The translations under genes and the position numbers were made by a program. Below the pieces are notes generated by a model, which was not told the DNA's origin, did no database searches, and saw only the letters and a list, made by a program, of their open reading frames with translations. Of a stretch of DNA of 64,000 nucleotides, positions 53,715 through 63,941 are shown piece by piece. The number at the start of each line of letters is the position of its first letter. Positions within the stretch are counted from its first letter, which is position 1. The stretch is taken from positions 1 to 64,000 of the forward strand of contig DAITAA010000016.1 of the NCBI GenBank assembly GCA_036824505.1. Reading direction: 5' to 3'. This stretch comes from SCUD01 sp036824505 (GTDB taxonomy: Bacteria; Pseudomonadota; Gammaproteobacteria; Steroidobacterales; Steroidobacteraceae).

Positions 53715-53825
53715 AGAGAATTGCCGGGAACGTCAGGCGTCCGGCCGGCCGCACCGGCGGCGACTGACCAGACTGGCATTCCTCAAGCCACGACCTTCAT
53801 CGCGCAGCAATGCGCTCATGGGCTC

Positions 53826-56800
53826 TCAGCCGGTCCTGGCAATCCTCACTTCGACATGGTGTTCCCGGCGATCGTCCGCGAGTGGTATGCCCAAGCCGCC
53901 CAGATCGACGCCGTCCAGCATGATGGTCACGCCGGCCGGGCCATCCCCGGCTCCCGTCTGAAATACGGCGATGCGGTAGGCGGTCTCGCCATAGCGGTAT
54001 TTCAGGGAGTACGTAGTCCAGTCCTCCCGCATGCACGGAGTGATGTGCAGCCTGCCGCCTTCCCGCTTCAGTCCGAGCAGCGATTCCACGATCAGCCGGT
54101 ATAGCCAGCCTGCCGAACCCGTGTACCAGCTCCAGCCGCCCCGGCCGGTATGTGGCGGGACCGCGTAGACGTCAGCAGCGACGACATAGGGTTCAGCCTG
54201 GTAAGTGGCGACCGCCTGCGCTGTCTTCGCATGGTTGACCGGGTTGATCAGCGCCAGCAGCTCCCAGGCGCGGCTGCTGTCACCCAGGGCAGCGAAGGCC
54301 ATCGCGGCCCAGACGGCGGCATGCGTATATTGGCCCCCATTCTCGCGAACGCCCGGCAGATAGCCCTTGATGTAGCCGGGATTCGCCTTGGACTTGTCGA
54401 AAGGCGGATCGAGCAGCTGTACCAGGCGGTCGGCGCGCCGTACCAGGCGTTGATCCATCGCGTTCATCGCAATTTGCGAGCGTGCCGTGTCACCCGCACC
54501 GGACAGCACCGACCAGCTTTGCGCGATGGAATCGATGCTGCACTCGGAATTGGTCGACGATCCGAGGGGTGAGCCGTCGTCGAACCAGGCACGCAGATAC
54601 CACTTCCCGTCCCAGGCCTGCTGCTCGATGCGCTGGCGAAGCTCCTCCGCTTCCTTGCGGCAGCGCCCGGCGAAGACCAGATCGTCGCGCAACTGCGCGA
54701 TGCCGGCGAAAGACATCAGCACCTTGTAGAGGAAGAATCCCAGCCACACGCTTTCGCCCCTGCCGTGAATGCCGACGAGGTTCATGCCGTCGTTCCAGTC
54801 GCCGGAGCCCATCAATGGCAGACCACGCTCGCCAAAGCGCAGGCCATGCTGGATCGCGCGGACACAATGCTCGTACAGTGTGGCCGTTTCCGTGGAGCGC
54901 CCGGGCAGGTCGTAGTACGACTCTTCTTCGGTGCCAAGTGCACGCCCCTCGATGAAGTGGACGATTTCGTCCAGTACGCCGGCATCACCGGTGTACAGCA
55001 CGTACCGGCAGGTGGCGAGCGGCAGCCAGAGAAAATCATCCGAACAGCGCGTGCGCACACCCCGACCAGCAGGCGGATGCCACCAGTGCTGAACATCGCC
55101 CTCAGGGAACTGATGCGCGGCGCACCGAAGCAGATGCTCGCGAACCAGTCGCGGCTCCACGTGCACCAGCGCCATCCCGTCTTGCAGCTGGTCGCGGAAG
55201 CCGAACGCGCCGCCGGACTGGTAGTAACCACTGCGTGCCCAGAAACGGCAGGCCAGCGTCTGATAGAGGAGCCAGCCATTGGTCAATACGTTCAATGATT
55301 GATCGGGCGTCTCAACCTGCACTACGCCCATCGTGCGCCTCCAGTATTGCCGCACCTTTTCGAGGGCACTGCGCGCCGAGCCCGATCTACGCAGTCGATG
55401 AGCCAGCGCACGCGCCTGGTCTGCGTCGCGCCCGGCGCCGAGCCGGAAGATGATTTCGCACTCCTGTCCGTCAGCCAGATCGAATGGGACCTGGATCGCG
55501 CCGCACGGATCCAGCGCCGCGCCGAGCCTGCCGGACAGCCGCGACCGGGTCATCGCATCCGGGCTGTCCAGCGTACCGTTCCTGCCGAGAAACTCGGTGC
55601 GATCGCCGCTGAGGGTGCGCGACAGGTCGTCGACATCGAAGAAGGCGACGCGCCCGGAGAACTCGCTGTTGAAGGCATTGCGCGCGAACAGTGCGCCGCT
55701 GGTCGGATCGATCTCGGTCACGACGTGCATGGCGTGTTTCGGGCGCAAGTCGCCGAGCACCCACTCGACGTAACCGGTTGCAGAAAGATGACGCATGCGG
55801 CCCGATCCGTTGCGCACTTTCAAGACCGAAAACTTGACCGATTCCTCCAGGTCCACGTAGATCCAAAGTTCCGAACGGATACCTCCCGCCGTGTGTTCGA
55901 ATACGCTGTAGCCGAATCCGTGCCGGGTCAGGTATGGCATTGCGCCACTGCACGGCAGTGGCGTCGGCGACCAGAAATGTCCGGACTCTTCGTCCCTCAG
56001 ATAAATTGCTTCCCCGCTCGATGCGCCGACCAGATCACCACTCCATGGCGTTAGACGGAACTCATGGGCGTTTTCACACCACGTGTATGAAAGGCCGCTC
56101 TCCGACAGCACCGTGCCGAAGTTCGGATTCGCGAGCACATTGACCCATGGCACCGGCGTCATCTGCCCTTTTGCGGTGGTGATGACATATTCGCTGCCAT
56201 CTGCGGTGAACCCGCCAAGGTGATTGGTGAGGATGAGGTCCTGCCGCGGCGGATCCGGGGCCGCAGCCGGCTCTGGACGATGAGTCCGGGTGGGGGACAG
56301 GCGCGCGATGCTCCTGTCCACGAGGATCCGACGATTGACTTGTTCCGCCAGGGTGCCGCGGCTGTCGGCGACGATGACGCGCGCCGCTGCCTGCAGCAGG
56401 ATGCGATCCTCAGCCGAAATCTGCTCGGCGTAGCGCACGAAAATGCCGCCGGGCCGGTCGATCGCATTGGCCTCGGTGCCAGTGGCAATCAGTCCGTTGA
56501 TCTGGTCCTGGAGCCGCTGGCGATAACTGACATGGTCTTCGTTCCAGATGACCAGGTCGACCGTCAGCCCCTTCAGGCGCCAGTAGGCATGGCACCTGAT
56601 CAGCTGACGTGCCAGATCGATGTGGGTCGCGTCCGCAATCTTCAGCAGCACGATCGGCAGATCTCCCGAAATGCCGTAGCCCCAGAGACCGGACTGTGCG
56701 CGGCGGTTCCGCATCAGCACACCGGCGTCGGCGCGAAGCGCGGAACTGGCGTAAAGCACCGTGCCGGCCAGTCGACCGTAGAGCTGCGCGTCGCCCGCGG

Positions 56801-59800
56801 TTGCATCGATCTGTCGCAGCACCACGCCACTGTGCGTCCAGGCGAGATCGAAGACCCGGTCGGCGAGATGACGATCCTGGTATTTCCCGACCAGCGCCAG
56901 GCAGGTCTCGCGGTTGTCGCTTGCGCCCGACACGAGATCGAGCGTTGCCGATTGCCCGGGTTCGAGCGCGACCTCGCAGCGGATCGCGACGATGGGCTCC
57001 AATACCGAGCCTGCGCTGCCGGAAAGGGCGGCGGTCTCGATCAGCGCAAGCGGCTCGGCGATGGTGCGTCCCCGTCCGATGAAGCGCACGCGATCAGTTT
57101 CATAGGACACCGTTCCGATATCGGCGTCGTGCGCAGCCACCAGGTGAAACATCCACGGCGTCGGATCGCTGGCCGCCCGCGGCCGCCGTGTGCAAACGAT
57201 CGCGTGCTGTGCGCGAATGATTTCCGTCTGCACGAACAAATTACTGAACGAGGGCTGCAGCGCATCCGCGGCCGGCGGCGTCAGCACGACTTCGGCATAG
57301 CTGGTGACTTCAATCGTCCGCCGCACGTGTGAGTGGTTCGTGATGCGGACTCTGCGCAGCTCAATGTCGTCTTCCGGGGAAACCACGATCTCGGTATAGG
57401 TCTCATAGTCGTGATCGCGTCGCCGGTATTCGGCGCGTCCCTCGGAGAACATTGCTTCGTAGCTCTCCGCCCGCTTCAGTGTTGGCTGGTGGGTGGCCGA
57501 CCAGAATTCTCCGCTGGCAACATCGCGGAGATAGAGAAACGAGCCCCAGTGGTCGCAAGTCCCGTCCTCGCGCCAGCGCGTGACTGCGACATCTTTCCAG
57601 CGGCTGTAACCGCCGCCGGCGTTGGTGACCATGACGTTGTAGCGACCATTCGACAGCAGCTGCACCTCGGGTGACGGTGTGTCCGGACCAAGCGGCGCCT
57701 GCGCAGAAGTCTCCGGCGCATTTGAAAAGGCAACGCCTTCGGAGTGTTCGGCAATGTGCTTATGGAACGCGGAGGTCTTTGGAATCCGCTCCTGGAGCAG
57801 CAGCAGGGTGGCCTGGAGCAGGGGGTCCGCTTCGAATCGCCGCTGCATCGGCCGGCCGAGAAGCGGGTGAGCAAGCGACAGCAGATTCATGCCCTGGTGG
57901 TGCGTCATGAACGAACGCACGACGACGCTGGTTTGCCCGCGCGCCAGACGCGCCGGCGTGTAGTCGACGGCCTCGTAGAATCCGAACCGGCCTTCGAGCC
58001 CGGAAGCGGCGAGTCGCTGAAGATTCGCGCACGCCGCTTCCGGCGCCACCATCAGGGCCAGTGCGGAGGCGTAAGGCGCGACCACGGAGTCCTCCGCCAG
58101 GCCCCGTGTCAATCCGAGACCAGGCACGCCGAATGCGTGATATTGGTAGTTCAGGTTTGCATCGACGGTGTTGTAGCCGGACTCCGACACGCCCCACGGC
58201 AGCGAGCGCTGACGGCCGTAGGCAATCTGTCGCGCCACGGCCGCCCGGCAGGTCTGGTCGAGCAGTGTGTTCTCATAAGCCGGCATCACCAGGAGCGGCA
58301 TCAGGTACTCGAACATCGAGCCGCTCCACGAGACGAGGACCGGCTCGCCCTCGGCCGTGGTCAGCGTCCGGCCCAGCGCAAACCAGCATTCCTGCGGCAA
58401 TTGCCCCTGTGCGACCGCGACAAAGCTGCCAAGTCTCGCTTCCGATGCCAGCAGATCGTAGAAACTGTTGTCCCGCCGGAACTCGTCCACGTTGTATCCG
58501 ATTGCCAGGAGGTGACGTTGCCTGTCATACAGGAACTCGTAGTCCATCTCGGCAAAACCAGTCGCTTCCAGCGCCATTCTTTCGCAGGCTGCAATTCGTT
58601 CTGCCGCATGGGCGCCTCCCGCTGCGATCAGCCCGCGCAATTCGCTCAGACTGCCATGATCCTCCGGCGACAATGGCGCCTGGAGTCTTGCATCGATGGC
58701 CGGCAGCAATTGGCCGCTGCGCGCAGCGAGATCGCGCAGCGTCGGGATGCCGTGGACGTCCGTGAGCGCGTCCAGGCTGCCCGGAGTCATCGGCAATGCA
58801 AGCCATGGAGCGAGAAATCTCAACTCATCCAGAGCATCGCGGCATTGATGCGCGAGCGCGCCCGCCCAATCCATTGCTTCGCCGTCAGGCACCGCCTCAG
58901 TGCCCGCGGCGATGGTGGCAACGGAGTCTGCAAGCGCCTCCAGGCATCGCATCAGTGCCGCAAGCGTTGCCGGTCGCGGATTCCTGGCGGCTTTCAGCTG
59001 CACCTGCAACCGGCTGATCGCTACCTGATCCTTTTCGGTCGCGACGGAGGCGAAGATGGCGAGCGTGTCGGAAAGTCCGTCGAATAACTGGACTCCGAGG
59101 ATTTCCTGATCCGGCACCGCAGTGAGACCGGAGCGCAGGGTAAGCAAGTGGCCGGCGAGATTGCCGCTGTCCACCGACGAGACGTAGCGGGGCGGCAGGG
59201 GCTGCAGTGACTTTGTGTCGTACCAGTTGTAGAAGTGCCCGCGGTGTCGCTGCAGCTGCGCCATCGTGTCGAACGTTGCGGCGGTTCGCTGGATGAATGT
59301 TCCGACCGTTATGAAGCCAAAGTCGCAGGCGGACAGATTCGCGAGCAGCGTCAGGCCGATGTTGGTTGGCGAAGTCCGATGTGCGATGGCGGGGCCGGGA
59401 TCCTCCTGGAAGTTGTCGGGTGGCAGCCAATGGTCGGCGGCGACGACAAAGCGTTCGAAGAATGCCCAGGTCTTGCGCGCAATCCTGCGCAGGAATAGCA
59501 CCTGCTCCGATGTCAGTTGTGCCTCGCGGCGCTCCAGCGGCCGGCTGAGCCACCAGGCCAGCCCGGGAGCCGCGAGCCAGAGGCCCAGGACCGGTCCAGC
59601 TGCAGTCAGCGCTTCCGGCTTCGAGAGCGCGAGCGCGATTGCGGAAAAGCCGGCGAGGAAGGGCGCGCACCACATCGAACTGTAAGACGCGAAGACGTCA
59701 GTTCGGCCCCGCTCGTCCTGCGCTTCGTAGGGACTCCACTCCAGCAGCCGCCGGCGTGTGATCAGCTTGCGCCAGGCGGTACGGAGGATTGCCCCGAGGC

Positions 59801-62573
59801 TGATGACTGCTTCGTACGGCAGGCAAGCGATACCGAATCCCGCCTGGGTGAGACCTTGCCCCGCCGAGCGCAGTACACCAGCCAGGTGCCGGCCCAGGCT
59901 CAACTCCCCGGGCTTGCGGAACAACTCTACCAAGGCAACCAGAAATGGCGGAATCAGGACCAGGCCGGCCACCGCCAGGGTCCAGAACCAGGCATGCGTT
60001 GCGACGCTCCATCCGGCGAGCAGCAGGAGCACCAGCGCGGTCGATACGAGGCTGCGACGCAAGTTGTCGAATATCTTCCAGCGCGACAGCCAGGAGAGGG
60101 GATTCGGCTGGCTTCGACCATCGGGACCCGGAACGCGGGGCAGCAGCCAGCGCGCGATCTGCCAGTCACCGCGTATCCAGCGCTCATGCCGACTGCTCTC
60201 GACATCGTAGCGGGAAGGGTAGTCCTCGTAGAGCAGCACGTCGCTCAGCAATCCTGAACGCGCGTAACAGCCTTCGAGAAGGTCGTGACTGAGAATCCTG
60301 TTTTCCGGAAGGCGCGCCTTCAGTGCGCGATCGAATGTGTCCACGTCATAGATGCCCTTGCCGGTGAATGAGCCTTCGCCGAACAGGTCCTGGTAAACAT
60401 CGGAGACGGAACGGGTATATGGATCGATGCCGACTTCGCTGCCGTACAGCTGCGCAAAGCGCGAACGATTTGCGCCTGGCAGGCTGGCGGCGATGCGCGG
60501 CTGGAGAATTCCGTAACCGCCGCAGACGCGCTGCCTGCGTTCGTCATAGCGCGGGCGATTGAGCGGATGCGACATTACGGCGACCAGATGTCGCGCCGAG
60601 TCGCGCGGCAACTGCGTGTCGGTATCCAGCGTAATCACATACCTGACGCTCGACAGTGCCGCGACATCGCCAACGAGCACGGAAAAGCGGTCCCGTCCGC
60701 CGCCGCGCAGCAGCAAGTTCAGGTCCGCGAGTTTGCCCCGCTTGCGTTCGTGACCCATCCAGGCGCGCTCCGACGGATTCCAGCGGCGGGGGCGATGAAA
60801 CAGGAAGAATCCCTGGTTGCCTGCGCCGAAATACTTGTTGTTCAGCTTCTCGATTCCGTTGCGCGCCTGACGCAATAACGGTTCATCGTCGGCAAGAATC
60901 TCTGCCTGCGCATCGCAGAAATCGGTCAACAAGCCGAATTTCAGGTGCGGGTCCTGGTTGCCCAGGAAACGGACCTCGAGCGCATCGAGCAGTTCCTCGA
61001 TGGTCTGCGGACTGCCGAGCAGCGTCGGGATCACGACAAGGGTGTGCGTCTCAGGCGGAAGACCCTGCGAAAAATCCATGCGTGGCAGGAGTTGCGGTGC
61101 CGCCAGCAAGGTCGCAAGCCAGTTGGTAAGCGACGACGCCAGTTGGCTTGCACCCAACAGCGCCAGGATTCCGAGGAACACGAGGCGCCAGCCGTCGAGG
61201 CCGGCGCCGCGCAGCAGGGCCAGCAGCCCCCCGGCGATGACGACGGTCATCACGAGGATCGCGCCGAGATAGAAGATCAACGTCATGCGTCCGATCAGTC
61301 TTCGGATGCGCGTAATCACTGGCATGCGGAACGCGACGGCATGTTCCAGCCGCGGCAGTCCGCGGTCGATCAGGTAGTAGCCGACATGCGCGGTATGGTC
61401 ATCAACGCCGCAGGCGGCGGCGCCCAGACTCGCCAGCCCAATGGCGGCTTGCGCGACTTCAAGCTCCGGAAGCCGGCTGCGTTTCGAAAGCCCCGCGATG
61501 ACGTGCCGATAGCGATCCCGCGTGGCGAAATCCATGTGGCCATAACCGCCACCGGGGTCTGCCCGCAGTGCCTGCTCGACGAAACTCATCGTCTCGACGA
61601 ACTCACGCCAGTCCAGCGCTCCCAGGAAACGGAGACTCGCAATGGTGTTGCTGATCGATACCTGGTCCGCCGCCTGTTGCTGGGTCTCGGATTGCACCAT
61701 TTGCTCGATCGTCAGGCTCGATTCCGCCAGTCGCTGCTCGATCCAGGTAAGCGGCAAAGCCAGGGCCAATCCATGACCCTGCAGGCGGCGCGCGAGTTCG
61801 GCGACAAAAGCACTCACCAGCGGCGGATTCGAGCGCGCCATGTCGGCGATCTCGAGAATCAGGCTCTTTGGATCGCTCTCGGCGATCGCGGTCATCCGGT
61901 CAGCCCAGTCTTGCGCCTGATTTGAATGTAGTCTGGCGGTGGTGACCCGGGCGCTCACGCGACGCAGGTTCTCGATCAACGCCAGTCGCAGCATGATCGG
62001 TATCGCCCAGAGTTCACCCAGCGTAAGCGGCGTGACCTTCTGGTATGCGGTCACAAACCGGCCAAGCGTCGTCGCGTCCACCCGCCCATCGCCGTGCGAT
62101 ATCGTTTCCAGGGCGATGTCATACACCCGCGGCAAGCCATGCGAGGGTCCTTGCGACAGGCGTGGCAGGCCCTGACTGTAACCCTTGGGCAGGTGCCGTC
62201 TGGCGGTCCGGATCTGTTCTTCGATCAGGTAGAAGTTGTCGAGCAGCCATTCCCCTGCCGGGGCGATGCGCAACTTGGACTTGACCGCTGCAGTCAACAG
62301 GCTGCAGGTGTCAATCAGCACCTTCTCGTTTTCATCCAGCCGCTTCAGCAGGCGATTCTGGGGCGGCGAACTGCTCACTGCATGTGCGCCTGCCAGGGAC
62401 TTGCCGTGCAGCTCCAGTTGATCGGCGCTGAACAGCTCCGCGCGCAGCGGCGTCAGATCCTCAGTCTCACTGGGGCCACGGCGTCCCGCGCGCTTGCCAT
62501 CGGATGACGCAGCAACAGATTGAAGAAATGCGATGAACGAGAACCAGTGGCTCAATATCGTCGTCCGGTTCAA
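53826..62573 (-). CDS. giant cyclic beta-1,2-glucan synthase, NdvB/ChvB type
   Basis: A 2915-residue membrane enzyme, in the usual NdvB size range (about 2800-2900). After a soluble N-terminus (PLRAELFSADQLELHGKSLA) come membrane helices at about 435-500, a GT84 glycosyltransferase domain with TLDTDTQLPRDSARHL near residue 650, more helices at about 850-1010, a glycoamylase-like domain near 1430 (YENTLLDQTCR, WGVSESGYNTVD), and two GH94 sandwich regions with the phosphorylase catalytic barrel at the end (SGDWNDGMNLVG near 2596). It initiates, elongates and cyclises glucans for the periplasm under low osmolarity. The first codon is TTG without a clear RBS, so the exact start is uncertain; GTG at 62378 would cut conserved residues. 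Confidence 0.9.
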   Translation of the reverse strand: MNRTTILSHWFSFIAFLQSVAASSDGKRAGRRGPSETEDLTPLRAELFSADQLELHGKSLAGAHAVSSSPPQNRLLKRLDENEKVLIDTCSLLTAAVKSKLRIAPAGEWLLDNFYLIEEQIRTARRHLPKGYSQGLPRLSQGPSHGLPRVYDIALETISHGDGRVDATTLGRFVTAYQKVTPLTLGELWAIPIMLRLALIENLRRVSARVTTARLHSNQAQDWADRMTAIAESDPKSLILEIADMARSNPPLVSAFVAELARRLQGHGLALALPLTWIEQRLAESSLTIEQMVQSETQQQAADQVSISNTIASLRFLGALDWREFVETMSFVEQALRADPGGGYGHMDFATRDRYRHVIAGLSKRSRLPELEVAQAAIGLASLGAAACGVDDHTAHVGYYLIDRGLPRLEHAVAFRMPVITRIRRLIGRMTLIFYLGAILVMTVVIAGGLLALLRGAGLDGWRLVFLGILALLGASQLASSLTNWLATLLAAPQLLPRMDFSQGLPPETHTLVVIPTLLGSPQTIEELLDALEVRFLGNQDPHLKFGLLTDFCDAQAEILADDEPLLRQARNGIEKLNNKYFGAGNQGFFLFHRPRRWNPSERAWMGHERKRGKLADLNLLLRGGGRDRFSVLVGDVAALSSVRYVITLDTDTQLPRDSARHLVAVMSHPLNRPRYDERRQRVCGGYGILQPRIAASLPGANRSRFAQLYGSEVGIDPYTRSVSDVYQDLFGEGSFTGKGIYDVDTFDRALKARLPENRILSHDLLEGCYARSGLLSDVLLYEDYPSRYDVESSRHERWIRGDWQIARWLLPRVPGPDGRSQPNPLSWLSRWKIFDNLRRSLVSTALVLLLLAGWSVATHAWFWTLAVAGLVLIPPFLVALVELFRKPGELSLGRHLAGVLRSAGQGLTQAGFGIACLPYEAVISLGAILRTAWRKLITRRRLLEWSPYEAQDERGRTDVFASYSSMWCAPFLAGFSAIALALSKPEALTAAGPVLGLWLAAPGLAWWLSRPLERREAQLTSEQVLFLRRIARKTWAFFERFVVAADHWLPPDNFQEDPGPAIAHRTSPTNIGLTLLANLSACDFGFITVGTFIQRTAATFDTMAQLQRHRGHFYNWYDTKSLQPLPPRYVSSVDSGNLAGHLLTLRSGLTAVPDQEILGVQLFDGLSDTLAIFASVATEKDQVAISRLQVQLKAARNPRPATLAALMRCLEALADSVATIAAGTEAVPDGEAMDWAGALAHQCRDALDELRFLAPWLALPMTPGSLDALTDVHGIPTLRDLAARSGQLLPAIDARLQAPLSPEDHGSLSELRGLIAAGGAHAAERIAACERMALEATGFAEMDYEFLYDRQRHLLAIGYNVDEFRRDNSFYDLLASEARLGSFVAVAQGQLPQECWFALGRTLTTAEGEPVLVSWSGSMFEYLMPLLVMPAYENTLLDQTCRAAVARQIAYGRQRSLPWGVSESGYNTVDANLNYQYHAFGVPGLGLTRGLAEDSVVAPYASALALMVAPEAACANLQRLAASGLEGRFGFYEAVDYTPARLARGQTSVVVRSFMTHHQGMNLLSLAHPLLGRPMQRRFEADPLLQATLLLLQERIPKTSAFHKHIAEHSEGVAFSNAPETSAQAPLGPDTPSPEVQLLSNGRYNVMVTNAGGGYSRWKDVAVTRWREDGTCDHWGSFLYLRDVASGEFWSATHQPTLKRAESYEAMFSEGRAEYRRRDHDYETYTEIVVSPEDDIELRRVRITNHSHVRRTIEVTSYAEVVLTPPAADALQPSFSNLFVQTEIIRAQHAIVCTRRPRAASDPTPWMFHLVAAHDADIGTVSYETDRVRFIGRGRTIAEPLALIETAALSGSAGSVLEPIVAIRCEVALEPGQSATLDLVSGASDNRETCLALVGKYQDRHLADRVFDLAWTHSGVVLRQIDATAGDAQLYGRLAGTVLYASSALRADAGVLMRNRRAQSGLWGYGISGDLPIVLLKIADATHIDLARQLIRCHAYWRLKGLTVDLVIWNEDHVSYRQRLQDQINGLIATGTEANAIDRPGGIFVRYAEQISAEDRILLQAAARVIVADSRGTLAEQVNRRILVDRSIARLSPTRTHRPEPAAAPDPPRQDLILTNHLGGFTADGSEYVITTAKGQMTPVPWVNVLANPNFGTVLSESGLSYTWCENAHEFRLTPWSGDLVGASSGEAIYLRDEESGHFWSPTPLPCSGAMPYLTRHGFGYSVFEHTAGGIRSELWIYVDLEESVKFSVLKVRNGSGRMRHLSATGYVEWVLGDLRPKHAMHVVTEIDPTSGALFARNAFNSEFSGRVAFFDVDDLSRTLSGDRTEFLGRNGTLDSPDAMTRSRLSGRLGAALDPCGAIQVPFDLADGQECEIIFRLGAGRDADQARALAHRLRRSGSARSALEKVRQYWRRTMGVVQVETPDQSLNVLTNGWLLYQTLACRFWARSGYYQSGGAFGFRDQLQDGMALVHVEPRLVREHLLRCAAHQFPEGDVQHWWHPPAGRGVRTRCSDDFLWLPLATCRYVLYTGDAGVLDEIVHFIEGRALGTEEESYYDLPGRSTETATLYEHCVRAIQHGLRFGERGLPLMGSGDWNDGMNLVGIHGRGESVWLGFFLYKVLMSFAGIAQLRDDLVFAGRCRKEAEELRQRIEQQAWDGKWYLRAWFDDGSPLGSSTNSECSIDSIAQSWSVLSGAGDTARSQIAMNAMDQRLVRRADRLVQLLDPPFDKSKANPGYIKGYLPGVRENGGQYTHAAVWAAMAFAALGDSSRAWELLALINPVNHAKTAQAVATYQAEPYVVAADVYAVPPHTGRGGWSWYTGSAGWLYRLIVESLLGLKREGGRLHITPCMREDWTTYSLKYRYGETAYRIAVFQTGAGDGPAGVTIMLDGVDLGGLGIPLADDRREHHVEVRIARTG

Positions 62574-62680
62574 TTTCTATCGATTTGTTTATCGCAGCGT
62601 GCAGGCCCCACCGCACAGGAAGCTGCACCCAGCACCATCACCGGAGGTACCACGGCGTTCCCGGTCCTGCGTGAATGCGG

Positions 62681-63394
62681 CTACTCGGCAAACAGCCGCT
62701 TGTAGTCGGTAACCACGGCCTCGTAGCATTCGCAGGACTCCGCTTCCAGTCCGCGGCGGTTGAGCACGTCTATCTTGCCGCGCGTATAGCGAATGAGCTT
62801 CTTCTTCTGAAGCGCACCCGCGGCGATGGTTATTGCGCTCCTCTGGACGCCGAGCATGTCGGCGAGGTACTGGTGCGTGAGGTGGAAACTATTCGCTTGC
62901 GAGCGGTCATGCGTGAGCAGCAACCAACGCGCCAGCCGCGCCTTGATTTCGTGGAAACGGGTGCAGGCGGCGGTTTGCGAAAGTTGAGCAAACAATACGA
63001 ACAGGTAGCGATTAAGCGTGGCTCGCAGGGCATGGCTCTTGCGCAGCTCGAGCAGGAACTTCGGCGCGCTTATGCGTAGCGCGGTACCCGACCCTTGTAC
63101 CACGCCACGCAGCCAGGCGGAGTCGACCCCGAGCACCAGCGTCACGCCGAGCATGCCTTCGTTGCCGATCAATCCCATTTCGAGCGGGGGATGACCGCCG
63201 ACTGATGCCACGAGCGAGATGAAGCCGGTGAGTGGAAAGTAGACATACAGCAGGCGCTGGTCGGGCTCGCAGAGTATTGTGCCGAAGGTCAGCGAAACCG
63301 GCTCGCAGCGTTCGAGAATCCTGTTACGCGCCTTGTGCGGCAAGGTCTCGAGCAGACGGTTGGTCACAGGCTCCGGCGTCAGGGCTGACACCAC
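62681..63394 (-). CDS. Crp/Fnr superfamily regulator (cassette copy B, intact)
   Basis: A 237-residue regulator with a cupin domain lacking the cyclic-nucleotide phosphate cassette (YVYFPLTGFISLVASVGG; IGNEGMLGVTLVLG), a dimer helix (FVLFAQLSQTAACTRFHEIKARLARW-type) and a winged helix (LTHQYLADMLGVQRSAITIAAGALQ). The tail GLEAESCECYEAVVTDYKRLF matches that of the regulator at 50376. GTG start at 63394, 9 bases after DUF3185. It is the complete version of the fragment at 48376-48675 and lies upstream of the glucan synthase on the same strand, about 107 bases away. Confidence 0.9.
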   Translation of the reverse strand: MVSALTPEPVTNRLLETLPHKARNRILERCEPVSLTFGTILCEPDQRLLYVYFPLTGFISLVASVGGHPPLEMGLIGNEGMLGVTLVLGVDSAWLRGVVQGSGTALRISAPKFLLELRKSHALRATLNRYLFVLFAQLSQTAACTRFHEIKARLARWLLLTHDRSQANSFHLTHQYLADMLGVQRSAITIAAGALQKKKLIRYTRGKIDVLNRRGLEAESCECYEAVVTDYKRLFAE

Positions 63395-63403
63395 GGGCTC
63401 CGT

Positions 63404-63622
63404 TCAGCCCTTCGTCCGCACGACCAGCAGCAACACGCCGGCAATGATGGCGCCTGCGCCGGCCCACACGGGAATGTTGACCGTCTCTTTGTCCTTGACC
63501 GTCAGTTCGATCGGTCCCAGCTTGGTCTCGTGGGTTTCCTTGGTGTAGGTGAACCCGCCGTATGCGAGACCCAGGATGCCGGCGACGATCAATAGGAGTG
63601 CGGCCAACTTACGTCCATCCAT
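63404..63622 (-). CDS. DUF3185 family small membrane protein (copy B)
   Basis: A 72-residue protein with two helices and the conserved loop THETKLGPIELTV. It differs from copy A at only nine of the first 67 residues, mostly conservatively, which suggests that both are under selection. It sits between the BON pseudogene and the regulator gene. Confidence 0.88.
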   Translation of the reverse strand: MDGRKLAALLLIVAGILGLAYGGFTYTKETHETKLGPIELTVKDKETVNIPVWAGAGAIIAGVLLLVVRTKG

Positions 63623-63727
63623 TTGAATAGCTCCTCGACGCGAAATAAATGTGGTCCGAAATCAGAAACGGTGGCAAGCGCCAGGCCGTCACGGATACGG
63701 GTGTATCGGCTCCGATCGCAGCAAGTC

Positions 63728-63941
63728 TCAGGGATTCGCCTTCTTCACCTGCATATCGTTCGTGACGGACATAACGCCTTCGACGTTCTGGGCAACTGCA
63801 ACGGCACGGTTGATGTCTGCTTGTGAATCGATGTAACCGCTCGGCTGGACGACACCTTTGAAGGTCTCGACATTGATCTCGGACGACCTGAGGGACTGTT
63901 CGGCGAACAACCCGGGCAGACCGAGACATTGGCTTGGACAT
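63728..63941 (-). pseudogene. BON domain protein, broken copy (cassette copy B)
   Basis: The C-terminal half of a BON protein is well kept (SSEINVETFKGVVQPSG; NRAVAVAQNVEGVMSVTNDMQ), closely matching the intact gene at 49006-49320. The leader and first codons (AAGG...ATGTCCAAG ending at 63941) are also homologous to that gene. The lipoprotein signal and first BON helix between them are missing, and the two remaining parts are in different frames. An internal TTG or ATG could make a short cytosolic peptide, but not an exported protein. Confidence 0.8.

Noticed and set aside
57744..59087. Plus-strand frame of 447 codons opposite the glucan synthase
   Set aside because: No motif or RBS; fully inside a gene with strong family motifs on the other strand.
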